From: Rhodobacter capsulatus
GTDB lineage: Bacteria; Pseudomonadota; Alphaproteobacteria; Rhodobacterales; Rhodobacteraceae
DNA length: 64,000 nucleotides
NCBI RefSeq assembly: GCF_005144475.1
Contig: NZ_SWJZ01000022.1
Location: forward strand, 1-64,000
Direction of reading: 5' to 3'
Shown here: positions 51,382 to 59,426 of the stretch, in pieces
Layout of the letters: each line of letters starts with the position of its first letter
Numbering within the stretch: position 1 is the first letter of the stretch
Made by a program: the position numbers and the translations under genes
The notes under the pieces: model-generated
Told to the model about the DNA's origin: nothing
The model's database searches: none
What the model saw: the letters and a program-made list of their open reading frames with translations, nothing else

Positions 51382-52800
51382 ATGCCTAAAGATGCGAGAT
51401 CATTTCAACGAGAGTCCGATCAATTTGGGATTCTCCTTGAAGCCAGCAGCCAAGTTTACACAGACTTCGAACCCGCCAATGATTTCACTACCAATTTCAT
51501 TTTGGGGAAACTTCTCGAACTAGGCTTGGAACTCAGCCCAAAGAACAAGCACCATTATAAAAAGATTTGTGCAACCTGCGACTTTTTCGTGGCCGCGAGA
51601 TATGCGCGCAATGGTTTAATTATCTGGTTAGGCGGAAATGATGAATATGTGGGGGCGATGTATGGCGGGGTAATTGCAAGGGAAATGCGCGAGAGGTTCA
51701 TCAATGCCGGATGGATGCGAAAGGTGCAGAAATCCAGCAAAAAAGACAAGTTAGCGAGCATCTACGAAACGTCAATACCATTTGAGACAGAGCAGCTTCG
51801 ATTTAAGCCACATGGAAAAACCCAACCCGTCATTGTCAGATCGAGAAAGAAACGAGCGCCCGATGGGAAAATTACGGGAGGCAAACGTATAAGCGCGAAA
51901 AAATTCGGCGATCAATATGAAAAAGAACTGGATTTCGTCAGGGAAATTAACTCAGCAATGGCTGCAAACCCCCTCACCACCCTTGACGGGCGAGCGTTTC
52001 GGCATGGCAAGCGCATTTTTAATAATGGAAGTTTGACACAAGGCGGAAGGATGTACGGTCCTTGGCAGCAATACAGAGAAGTAGAGCGGTTGGAAATGAC
52101 AATAGACGAAGAACCCGTCTGCGAAATTGACCTAAAGGCTTCATACCTGAACCTTGCGAACATCCACTACGGAAATGGGGCACCTTTGCCACAAGACCCT
52201 TATCAAAGAATCTGGTTTGTAGAGAGAGAAATTGATCCTGACAGAAAGCATAGCATGCGAGCATTAGCGAAAAAACTCTTAAGCACTGCTGTTGGAAATG
52301 AAAGCGAAACCGGAGCACTAAACCGCACCACCTTTCCAAAAGGAAGAGAGTATTGGGACAGAGACGCAAAAAGGATGAAAGCCACCCCGATAAGAAAAGA
52401 ATTTAACCTGCCTAAGGGTGCGAAAGCAAAAGACTACTACGCAGATATTTTCCGGGCATATCCATTCCTAACAGAGGCCGAGGGAAAATGGGCGGAATTA
52501 ATGCATCTGGAAAGCCAAATCATTCTTGGCGCAGTTCACAAGTTGGCACAGGAAGGCATAGCAACCTATCCCGTACATGACTCCTTGATCTGCAAAGTAT
52601 CAGATAAAAATAGAACCATCGAAGCCATTCACGCAATGATGATGCACTATCTAGGAGCAACCTTCTATGTGGATGCGAGCATTTTAGGTCAAGATGTGGA
52701 AATTGTCCCGCCATTAGGCAACATAACTTATCAGTGCAACAGAACAGTATCAGTGGATTGGGGGGTAGATGAAGATATATCACTTATAGAAGAAGATTAA
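51382..52800 (+). CDS. Polymerase-palm-like protein of the integrative element
   Basis: The 472-residue protein is AT-rich (many aaa, att, gaa codons) unlike the host genes. No close characterised relative is recognised. Conserved-looking blocks, in order, are RIFNNGSLTQGGRMYG (211-226), CEIDLKASYLNLA (247-259), MRALAKKLLSTAVGN (292-306) and TYPVHDSLICKV (395-406). The order Asp block, Arg-x3-Lys block, His-Asp block matches motifs A, B and C of family-A DNA polymerases and T7-type RNA polymerases. The first 200 residues are basic. I infer a divergent nucleic-acid polymerase used by the element; this needs structural comparison. The gene follows two terminator-like stems. Confidence 0.6.
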   Translation: MPKDARSFQRESDQFGILLEASSQVYTDFEPANDFTTNFILGKLLELGLELSPKNKHHYKKICATCDFFVAARYARNGLIIWLGGNDEYVGAMYGGVIAREMRERFINAGWMRKVQKSSKKDKLASIYETSIPFETEQLRFKPHGKTQPVIVRSRKKRAPDGKITGGKRISAKKFGDQYEKELDFVREINSAMAANPLTTLDGRAFRHGKRIFNNGSLTQGGRMYGPWQQYREVERLEMTIDEEPVCEIDLKASYLNLANIHYGNGAPLPQDPYQRIWFVEREIDPDRKHSMRALAKKLLSTAVGNESETGALNRTTFPKGREYWDRDAKRMKATPIRKEFNLPKGAKAKDYYADIFRAYPFLTEAEGKWAELMHLESQIILGAVHKLAQEGIATYPVHDSLICKVSDKNRTIEAIHAMMMHYLGATFYVDASILGQDVEIVPPLGNITYQCNRTVSVDWGVDEDISLIEED

Positions 52801-52845
52801 TTAATTAAGAAGGAAGAGAGAGAACAGAGAGTATAGAGGAAGAAA

Positions 52846-53073
52846 ATGAGTGGAACATTTGGCGCTGAAAAGATGCGCTGCCCGCATTATACGAAACGAA
52901 TCGTCCGTGCGTCGAGGTGGGAGGGCCGATTCAAAGTAGCAGGAGATAGGCAATATTGGGTCTGCACATTAAATACCCCTCCAGAGGCTCGCACCCTTTG
53001 CCCTTACCAACCAAAGTGCGGTGGATGCACAACACGCTGTGACTTTGATGCCTTTGGGCAGACGGACGGTTAG
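52846..53073 (+). CDS. Small Cys-rich, probably zinc-binding protein
   Basis: The 75 residues start behind AGAGGAAGAAA, 45 bp after the polymerase-like gene, so the two are likely cotranscribed. Cysteines at 12, 40, 52, 58, 61 and 65 include CPYQPKCGGCTTRC, which could bind zinc. No known family is recognised. A strong hairpin terminator follows. It may be an accessory nucleic-acid-binding protein for the upstream gene product. Confidence 0.65.
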   Translation: MSGTFGAEKMRCPHYTKRIVRASRWEGRFKVAGDRQYWVCTLNTPPEARTLCPYQPKCGGCTTRCDFDAFGQTDG

Positions 53074-53090
53074 CTCTGGTGATGACACTA

Positions 53091-53118
53091 GGAGGCCCCT
53101 TAGGGGGCTTCCTTATCA
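53091..53118 (+). terminator. Hairpin terminator after the Cys-rich gene
   Basis: GGAGGCCCC and GGGGGCTTCC form a stem with a short TTA loop, followed by TTAT. It ends the unit of polymerase-like and Cys-rich genes. Confidence 0.7.
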
Positions 53119-53133
53119 TAGGTCGGGTCAAAC

Positions 53134-53259
53134 GAGGCTATTGGCGTCGATCTGGACTACACCGAGATCAGTAGCAGCGGGAACATGATCCTGCTTGTGG
53201 CCTCGGGGACGGCTGTTCGCATCGGGGACGGCTGTTCGCATCGGGTGACGGGAAACTGA
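53134..53259 (+). pseudogene. YbjQ-like (UPF0145) C-terminal remnant
   Basis: The frame reads EAIGVDLDYTEISSSGNM followed by ILLVASGTAVRIG, which is the C-terminal half of YbjQ-type proteins (G-V-D-x-D-Y-E...M-x-M-V-x-A-S-G-T-A-V). The N-terminal two thirds are missing. A 19-bp tandem duplication extends and shifts the end of the frame. It lies between the last cargo gene and attR, so it may be a relic of earlier cargo or of a captured host gene. Confidence 0.5.
53203..53240 (+). repeat. 19-bp perfect tandem duplication
   Basis: TCGGGGACGGCTGTTCGCA occurs at 53203-53221 and again at 53222-53240 with no gap. Further right, TGTCCCACAT is repeated (about 53264-53285) next to its inverse TGTGGGA. 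The cluster near attR could hold integrase arm sites, or be simple slippage. Confidence 0.75.
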
Positions 53260-53391
53260 CCCTGTCCCACATCTTGTCCCACATTGTGGGATTTGCTACC
53301 TTGTCGGCAGTTTCCTTGCGGGTGTCGGCCACGGCCAACTCGTTGGGCGGGGACGAAAGATGCCATTGAACTGAAAGGAAAATGGTATCGT

Positions 53392-53459
53392 TAGCTCAAT
53401 GGTAGAGCCGCAGCTTCCCAAGCTGATGACGAGGGTTCGATTCCCTTCACCCGCTCCAA
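53392..53459 (+). repeat. attR: 68-bp direct repeat, right copy
   Basis: Identical to 47386-47453. It lacks the first seven bases of the tRNA (GCGGGTG is replaced by unrelated sequence), so this copy cannot encode a working tRNA and marks the right end of the element. Confidence 0.95.
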
Positions 53460-54277
53460 TACCCCTAAATTCACAAAGAAGATCAGTCGCTTCGGCTTCA
53501 CGCGGTGTCGCGAAGGCACACCGGTCGGCCCGCCGCTGCACCGCTTTGCGCGGCGGTCCCCCGGCGATTGCCGCTGCGTCCCGATCCGCCCCGGCTGTCT
53601 TCGGATGTCCTCGGCCCGGGCAAGACCGCCGACAAGACCGCCACGACGGCGATCAGGATCAGGGCCAGCAGCCCCGCCATGCCGCAGATCGCCGGTTTGA
53701 AGCCGACACGGGCCGGGAAGGCGGCGCCGGGTAAAGAAGCCAAGCCCCTTCTTCGTATTTGTCGCGCTGGTCGGTGCCGTTGCCCGCGACCTCGTAAAGC
53801 AGGAAGAGCCAAGCAAGCGTCCCCGGGCCGAAGCTATAAGCCGGCAAAAGCACCAGCATCCGCAACGCGCCATCGGGAAGCATGAGGGCCGATGGGAGGT
53901 GCCTTTTTGCTGAGGGCTTCGGGCAACAGGTCGGGCCAGGCCCGGCCCAGATCGCGCACAAGATCGCCGATCAGGGTTTCGGTCTTGGGAAAGTCGGCGG
54001 CATCAAACCGCAACCGCCCCGCACGCCCTCGGCGCAAAGCGCATGAGCCGCCGGAACCCGGCCAGAGGTCCGGGGCGGCCAAGGCAGGCGAAAGCCGCGG
54101 CGGCCTCGGGGTCGGGGCGGATGGTTTATGTATTTCCTGAATGCGGGAAGTATATTCCCGGTCCAGGGAAGCTTGCAGGACGATCGGCCGACAGGTCGTC
54201 ATCGGACGGTTCGCAATGCGCCCGTTGCGGGGCGCAAGGCGGTTCCGCGGGCCCGCAGACCAGCGCCTCGGACCGCG
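53460..54277 (-). pseudogene. Degenerate minus-strand coding remnants beyond attR
   Basis: About 820 bp without an intact gene. Protein-like pieces appear in different minus-strand frames: FDAADFPKTETLIGDLVRDL (about 54,000), MLVLLPAYSFGPGTLAWLFL with YEVAGNGTDQRDKYEEG (about 53,750-53,870), and a membrane segment MAGLLALILIAVVAVLSAVL (about 53,640-53,680). They may be one decayed membrane-protein gene with frameshifts. No family was recognised. Confidence 0.3.
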
Positions 54278-56131
54278 TCAAAGCGCGGCCCGGCCCGCCA
54301 GCAGCGCGGCTTCGAAGCGGCGGGTGAAATCCTCGGCATCGCCCAGCGTGCGCTCCCAGGCGCCGGTCGCCAGATGCGCCTTGAGCGCCCCGAGCCGCGC
54401 CGGATCCGTGCCGATCGCCACCGCCAGATCCTCGTAGCCCGCCAGATCCTCGGCGATGCAGTCGGGCAGGCCGATCGCGGTCAGAAGGCTTGCCCCCATC
54501 CGGGCGGCAAAGGCCCGGCCGCGCGTGGTGATCAGCGGCAGCCCCATGCGCAACGCATCCGAGGCGATGGTGCCCGCGTTGTAAGGCGTGGTGTCGAGGA
54601 AGAGATCGGCCAAAGCCAGCCGGGCGCGGTAGCGCGCGGGATCGGTGCGGGCGGCAAAGATCAGCCGCTCGGGCGCCAGCCCCGCCGCGGCCCAGCGCGC
54701 CGTCAGCGCCGCGCGCGATTGCGGATTGTCGTCGATGATCCAGAGCACCGAACCGGGAACCCGGGCGACGATGCGGCCCCAGGCGCCCCAGACCGCCTCG
54801 GTCAGCTTGTAATGATGCGAGACGCAGGTGAAGACGATCGCGTCCTCGGGCAGGCCTTCCTCGGCGCGGGTGACGGCGGGCAGCTGCGGCACGACGCCGT
54901 CATTGGCCTGATAGCAGCCCGCGATCCGCAGCGGGCGCGGGCTGTATTCGGCCTCGGTCCCGGGCGGCACGGTGACCGCGTCGCACAGCAGGTAATCCAG
55001 CTCGGGCAGCGGCACCGGACCGATATAGCCCAGATAGGTCACCTGCATCGGCGCCGGTTTCGCCCGCAAGATCGCCGGACGCGCGCCCTTGGTCAGGCCG
55101 TTCAGATCGATCAGGATGTCGATTTCATCGGCGCGGATGCGCGCGGCGGCGGCCTCGTCGGTCATCTCCTGGATCGGCACGTGATGGTCGAGCGCCGCCA
55201 GCACCCGGGCGCGCACGTCGCTGCCATCGTCGCGGGTGGCATCGTAGCCCCAGATCTCGAAACGCGCGCGGTCATGGCGTTCCAGAAGCTCGGCGATCAG
55301 ATAGCTCATCGCATGGCGGCAGAAATCCGAAGACAGATAGCCGATCCGCAGCCGGTCGTGGGCATAGCCGCCCGCAGGGGCGAGCAGCTGCGGCGCGGCG
55401 GGCACCTTGCGGCCGATCCAGCTGGCGCAGATCTCGGCCTGACGCGCCGGATCATCGACCAGCGCCAGCGCGGCGAGAGGGCCCGCATGCTGCGCCGCCA
55501 TCGTCTCGGAAACGCCGGGCACCGCCACCTCGGTCGCCGGCCAGGCGGTGGTGCGCTGGCGGTTGTGCACCAGATGCTGGATCACGTCGGGCTGGTCGGG
55601 CTCGATGAGCAGCGCCGCCCTCGCCTCCTCGATCGCCTCGCCCAGACGGCCGCGGTCTTCCAGCAGCCGCGCCAACTGGATGTGGATCTGTCGGCGCGCC
55701 TCGGCGGGGGGCAACAGCTCGCGCCAGACGCTCAGCGCGGCATCGGGGGCGCCCGCCGCCTCGAAGGCCAGCCCGCGGCCCAGACCCGCCTGCCAGAGGC
55801 CGGGCCGCAGCCGCTGTGCCGTTTCGAGCGCCGCCGTCGCCTCGCCATGTTGCCCCGTCCGTTGCAGCGCGACACCGAGATTGTACCAGGCCGCCGCCGA
55901 GTCGCCCTTTTGCCCGTGCTGCAGAAGCCAGGCGCGATAAAGCGCCACCCCCTGCGCCGGGGCCACGGCCTCGCCGATGCTGACCAGCCCCTCGATCCCG
56001 AGCGCCGCCACCGCCCGCGCCAGATGCGGCGCCAGATCGCCCTGGGCGGTGAAGCCGCCGGGCTGGTGCAGCGCCGCGGCGATCGTCTGGGTGTCGCCGG
56101 GCAGGGGCAGGAACGGAACGACGGATGGCAA
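54278..56131 (-). CDS. TPR-containing O-GlcNAc-transferase-like glycosyltransferase (GT41)
   Basis: I place the start at the TTG complementary to 56129-56131 because AGAAGGAG lies 7 bases upstream; the frame is open 27 codons further but that part is low-complexity. The 617 residues contain tetratricopeptide repeats (about 80-175, first unit AAWYNLGVALQRTGQHGEA) and a GT41 catalytic region: LRIGYLSSDFCRH (261-273), KPAPMQVTYLGYIG, and DLFLDTTPYNAGTIASDAL (509-527), which correspond to the UDP-GlcNAc site and catalytic loops of OGT/SPINDLY enzymes. GT41 enzymes glycosylate Ser/Thr or Asn of proteins. It is divergent from a Ser/Thr-rich repeat-protein gene, its likely substrate. Confidence 0.88.
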   Translation of the reverse strand: MPSVVPFLPLPGDTQTIAAALHQPGGFTAQGDLAPHLARAVAALGIEGLVSIGEAVAPAQGVALYRAWLLQHGQKGDSAAAWYNLGVALQRTGQHGEATAALETAQRLRPGLWQAGLGRGLAFEAAGAPDAALSVWRELLPPAEARRQIHIQLARLLEDRGRLGEAIEEARAALLIEPDQPDVIQHLVHNRQRTTAWPATEVAVPGVSETMAAQHAGPLAALALVDDPARQAEICASWIGRKVPAAPQLLAPAGGYAHDRLRIGYLSSDFCRHAMSYLIAELLERHDRARFEIWGYDATRDDGSDVRARVLAALDHHVPIQEMTDEAAAARIRADEIDILIDLNGLTKGARPAILRAKPAPMQVTYLGYIGPVPLPELDYLLCDAVTVPPGTEAEYSPRPLRIAGCYQANDGVVPQLPAVTRAEEGLPEDAIVFTCVSHHYKLTEAVWGAWGRIVARVPGSVLWIIDDNPQSRAALTARWAAAGLAPERLIFAARTDPARYRARLALADLFLDTTPYNAGTIASDALRMGLPLITTRGRAFAARMGASLLTAIGLPDCIAEDLAGYEDLAVAIGTDPARLGALKAHLATGAWERTLGDAEDFTRRFEAALLAGRAAL

Positions 56132-56419
56132 GGGCAAACTCCTTCTGGATGCCGACCTTCGCAGAGGCCTCGGCGCAAGCCTCGCATCGCAAGGTAAATC
56201 CGCGGTAAACAACGGCCGGTTTCGCGCCTCAAAGCCGGGGTTGAATTGAATTCGACCTAATTTTCTTCGGGTCCGATGGCCCGGAAGGGGCGGATTTAAC
56301 GGCTCCGTAACGGCTTGTGCGCATCGTCCGATGTCATGTGTGGCCGAGAACCGGCCGATGCCTGTCGGGGGAACGCCCCGACGGAGCAGATTGTTGATCC
56401 TTCAACCCGGGAACGTACC

Positions 56420-59191
56420 ATGACGGCCATTTCCAATATGACGACGACCCAGATTGCCGCGCTGGAGACGGCGGCAATCGCGGCTCTCACGACGGCGGAT
56501 GTCGCCTCGATGTCTTCCGCCCAGCTCGGGGCGCTGACCAGCGACCAGCTGCCGGTGCTCGGCACCGCCAACCTGCGCGTGCTGACCTCGACGCAACTCG
56601 CCGGGCTGACGGCGACCCAGGTTCCGACGCTGCTTGACACCCAGGTCGTGGTGCTGACCACCGCGGGCATCAAGGGGCTGAGCGCGGCGGCGATCGGCGC
56701 GCTGACCTCCGATCAGGCCGCCGTGCTGTCCTCGAGCCAGATCGCCGCGCTGACCACGACGCAGCTTCCCAACCTCACCACGACCACCCTTGCGGGGCTG
56801 ACGGCGACCGGCGTCGGCGGCCTTTCCTCGGCGCAGATCACCGCCCTGAGCAGCGCCGCCGCGGCCGCGCTGACCGCCGAGCAGATTGCCGGCCTCACCA
56901 CGTCCGCCGTCAAGGGTCTGGAATCGAGCGAACTTGCCGCCTTCACCTCGGCGCAGCTGGCGGGCTTCACCACCGCGCAGATCGCCGCGCTCGGCTCGAC
57001 CCAGCTTGACGATCTGACCACCACCCAGGCGCCGCTCCTGAGCACCGCGCAGGTCGCCGCGCTGAACGCCACGGCGATTGCCGGGCTCAGCTCGGGCTTC
57101 ATCGGCGCGCTTGACGGCGCCCGGATCGGCGCGCTGTCGTCGAAACAGGTCGCGGCGCTGACGTCGACGCAGATCGACGACATCACCACCACCGCGCTCA
57201 CCAGCCTGACCACCACGGCGGTGAAGGGGCTCGGCTCGGCCCAGGTGAGCGCGCTGACCAACGCGCAGGTGGGTCAGCTGAGCACCGCCCAGATCGCCAA
57301 TCTGAGCGCCACCGCCGTCAAGGGCCTGTCCTCGGCGGATCTGAACACCAACATGAGCTCGACCCAGGTCGCGGCGATGACCACGGCGCAACTGGCCGCG
57401 CTGTCCTCGGCGCAGCTGGCGGGCGTCAGCACGGCGACCGTCGCCGGGCTGACCTCGACGCAGATCGGCGCGCTCAGCGCCACCGGCATCGTCGGCGTCA
57501 CCACGGCCACCGTCGGGGCGCTGACCTCGGCGCAGGTCAAGGGGCTGACCGACAAGCAGCTGGCGGTCATGACCACGGGCCAGATCGCGGCGATCGGCAC
57601 GGCGGCCATCGACGATCTGAGCACGGCGGCGATCAAGGGCCTCGGCTCGGTGCAGGTCGGTGCGATGACCACGACCCAGCTTGGCCAGCTGACCTCGACG
57701 CAGATCGGCCAGCTTTCGACGGCCGGGATCAAGGGGCTCGCCGCGGCGGATCTGACCGCGCTCAGCTCGACGCAGATCGGCGGTCTGACCTCGACGCAGA
57801 TCGCGACGATGACGACCGCCCAGGTCGGCGGCATCGAAAGCGCCGATATCGCCAGCCTGACCACCGCGGCGGTCAAGGGCCTGACCTCGGCGCAGATCGC
57901 GGCGCTTTCCGATGCCCAGGCGGCGGCGCTGACCTCGCTTCAGATCGGCTTGCTCTCGACCGCGGCGGTCAAGGGGCTCAGCACGGCCGACATGGCGGCG
58001 CTGACCACGGCCGAAGCGCAGGCGCTGACCTCGGCACAGATCGGCGTGCTCAGCTCGGCGCAGGTCCGGGCGATGACCACGGCGCAGATCGCCGCGCTTG
58101 GCACGGCGCAGATCAAGGGCTTCACCGCCGGCAACATTGTTGGCTTCGAAACCGCCGACATCGTGGCGCTGACCACTGCCCAGGCCGCGGCGCTGAGCTC
58201 GGCCCAGGTCGCCGCCCTGAGCACGGCGCTGGTCGCGGCGATGGAAACGGCCGATCTCGCCAAGCTTTCGGCCGCGGCCTTCAAGGGCTTCACCGCGGCG
58301 CAGGTCACCGCGCTGACCACGGCGCAGGCGGCGGCGATCGGCACCGATCAGATCGCGCAGATCACCACGGCGGCGATCAAGGGGCTCGAGAGCGCCGATA
58401 TCGCCGCGCTCTCCAATGCCACGCTGGCGAAGCTGACGACGGCACAGATGGGCGCCCTCAGCTCGGCGCAGCTGGCCGGTCTGACCACCGCGCAGATCAA
58501 CGGCGTGCTGACCACGGCGCAGGTCAAGGCGCTTGGTGCGGCCGCTCTGGCGGGTCTTGGCACGGATGACATCGTGGCGCTGACGACGGATCATGCGGCC
58601 GCGCTGACCTCGGCGCAGGTGGCGGCGCTCAGCACCGGGCAGATCGCCGCGCTTGAGCTTGCGGATTTCGCCAAGCTGGCGACGGCTGCGATCAAAGGCC
58701 TGAGCTCGACCCAGCTCGCGGCTCTGAGCACGTCGCAGATCGACGCCCTGACCACCGATCAGGCGAAGGCTCTGACGGCGACCCAGGTTGCGACGCTGTC
58801 GACCGCCCAGATCGGTGCGCTCGAAAGCCAGGACTTCGGGGCGCTGACTTCCGCGGCGGTGAAGGCGCTGACCACGGTTCAGCTGGCGGCGCTGACCTCG
58901 GAACAGGGGGCGGGCTTCACGACGGCGCAGATCGCCAGCCTGACGAGCGCGCAGATCGGGGCGATGTCCGTCGCGGCGCTGAACGAGCTGACCGCGGGCG
59001 CCGTTGCGGCGCTGGACACCAAGCAGGTCACGGCGCTGACCACCGCCCAGCTTTCGGGCCTTGACGCGGGCATGCTCGGGGCGATGGAAACGGCGGATCT
59101 CGCCGCGCTGACCTCGACCCAGACGGCGGCGTTCAGCACGACGCAGCTCGGCTATCTGAGCGACGAACAGCGCTCGGCGCTGCTGCTCTGA
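56420..59191 (+). CDS. Octapeptide-repeat protein, Ser/Thr-rich, 923 aa
   Basis: From the ATG at 56420 residues 8-921 consist of about 114 tandem octads with the consensus [ST]-[TS]-A-Q-[IV]-x-A-L; two units (SSADLNTNM and TTAQINGVL) have nine residues. Position 8 is almost always Leu, position 6 aliphatic, positions 1-2 Ser/Thr and position 5 often Gln replaced by Ala-V/I-KGL in every few units. No Cys or Trp is seen, nor an N-terminal signal peptide. RTX glycine-rich nonapeptides are absent. The type I secretion genes nearby suggest C-terminal-signal export. A solenoid-like surface or adhesin protein is inferred. Confidence 0.85.
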   Translation: MTAISNMTTTQIAALETAAIAALTTADVASMSSAQLGALTSDQLPVLGTANLRVLTSTQLAGLTATQVPTLLDTQVVVLTTAGIKGLSAAAIGALTSDQAAVLSSSQIAALTTTQLPNLTTTTLAGLTATGVGGLSSAQITALSSAAAAALTAEQIAGLTTSAVKGLESSELAAFTSAQLAGFTTAQIAALGSTQLDDLTTTQAPLLSTAQVAALNATAIAGLSSGFIGALDGARIGALSSKQVAALTSTQIDDITTTALTSLTTTAVKGLGSAQVSALTNAQVGQLSTAQIANLSATAVKGLSSADLNTNMSSTQVAAMTTAQLAALSSAQLAGVSTATVAGLTSTQIGALSATGIVGVTTATVGALTSAQVKGLTDKQLAVMTTGQIAAIGTAAIDDLSTAAIKGLGSVQVGAMTTTQLGQLTSTQIGQLSTAGIKGLAAADLTALSSTQIGGLTSTQIATMTTAQVGGIESADIASLTTAAVKGLTSAQIAALSDAQAAALTSLQIGLLSTAAVKGLSTADMAALTTAEAQALTSAQIGVLSSAQVRAMTTAQIAALGTAQIKGFTAGNIVGFETADIVALTTAQAAALSSAQVAALSTALVAAMETADLAKLSAAAFKGFTAAQVTALTTAQAAAIGTDQIAQITTAAIKGLESADIAALSNATLAKLTTAQMGALSSAQLAGLTTAQINGVLTTAQVKALGAAALAGLGTDDIVALTTDHAAALTSAQVAALSTGQIAALELADFAKLATAAIKGLSSTQLAALSTSQIDALTTDQAKALTATQVATLSTAQIGALESQDFGALTSAAVKALTTVQLAALTSEQGAGFTTAQIASLTSAQIGAMSVAALNELTAGAVAALDTKQVTALTTAQLSGLDAGMLGAMETADLAALTSTQTAAFSTTQLGYLSDEQRSALLL

Positions 59192-59243
59192 TCCGATCCG
59201 ACAACGGCCGCTTCCGCTTCGGCGGAGGCGGTCTTCCCGATCC

Positions 59244-59271
59244 GGGGCTTCCGTCTGGAAGCCCCGTTTTC
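59244..59271 (+). terminator. Terminator of the octapeptide-repeat gene
   Basis: GGGGCTTCC and GGAAGCCCC form a perfect 9-bp stem around GTCT, followed by GTTTTC. It begins 53 bp after the stop codon. Confidence 0.9.
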
Positions 59272-59357
59272 ATGTCCGGCCCCGACTGACGGCCCCGACC
59301 GACGGCGCCTCGATGCCCTTCGGGGCGGCGGGAGCGGGCAGGCGCATCAAGATGCAG

Positions 59358-59389
59358 AAAAAGGCCCGGATCGGATGATCCGGGCCTTT
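59358..59389 (-). terminator. Terminator of the methyltransferase / type I secretion operon
   Basis: AAAGGCCCGGATC and GATCCGGGCCTTT form a perfect 13-bp stem around GGAT. On the minus strand it is followed by TTTTT. It lies 38 bp beyond the methyltransferase stop. Confidence 0.9.
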
Positions 59390-59426
59390 CGCGGTCCTGT
59401 GCTTCGTCTTGTCGGCGCCGGGCCGG

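Larger units (their letters stand above)
47386..53459. mobile_element. Integrative element (about 6.0 kb) in tRNA-Gly(CCC)
   Basis: A perfect 68-bp direct repeat lies at 47386-47453 (within tRNA-Gly) and 53392-53459 and encloses 6,006 bp per repeat unit. The first gene inside is a tyrosine integrase reading away from the tRNA. The interior is clearly AT-richer than the flanks, mainly from 48.6 to 53.0 kb, and uses AT-ending codons. It carries a serine recombinase, a polymerase-like protein, small exported proteins and no conjugation or phage structural genes. It is either a small genomic island or a satellite-like element. Confidence 0.92.

Noticed and set aside
51382-52800. Reverse transcriptase or retron/diversity-generating element
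   Set aside because: No Y/F-x-D-D motif or associated template repeat is present; the Asp, Arg-Lys and His-Asp blocks fit family-A/T7-type palms better.
53392-53459. Second tRNA-Gly gene
   Set aside because: It lacks the 5' acceptor strand of the tRNA, so only the att repeat is present.
56402-58594. A 730-codon open frame antisense to the octapeptide-repeat gene, rich in Arg-Gly-Asp-like repeats
   Set aside because: It is the shadow of a 24-bp periodic, GC-rich coding sequence; it has no ribosome binding site and its regularity follows from the plus-strand repeats.
56420-59191. Tandem repeats considered as a CRISPR array
   Set aside because: The 24-bp units are contiguous, degenerate and in frame, with no unique spacers and no cas genes.
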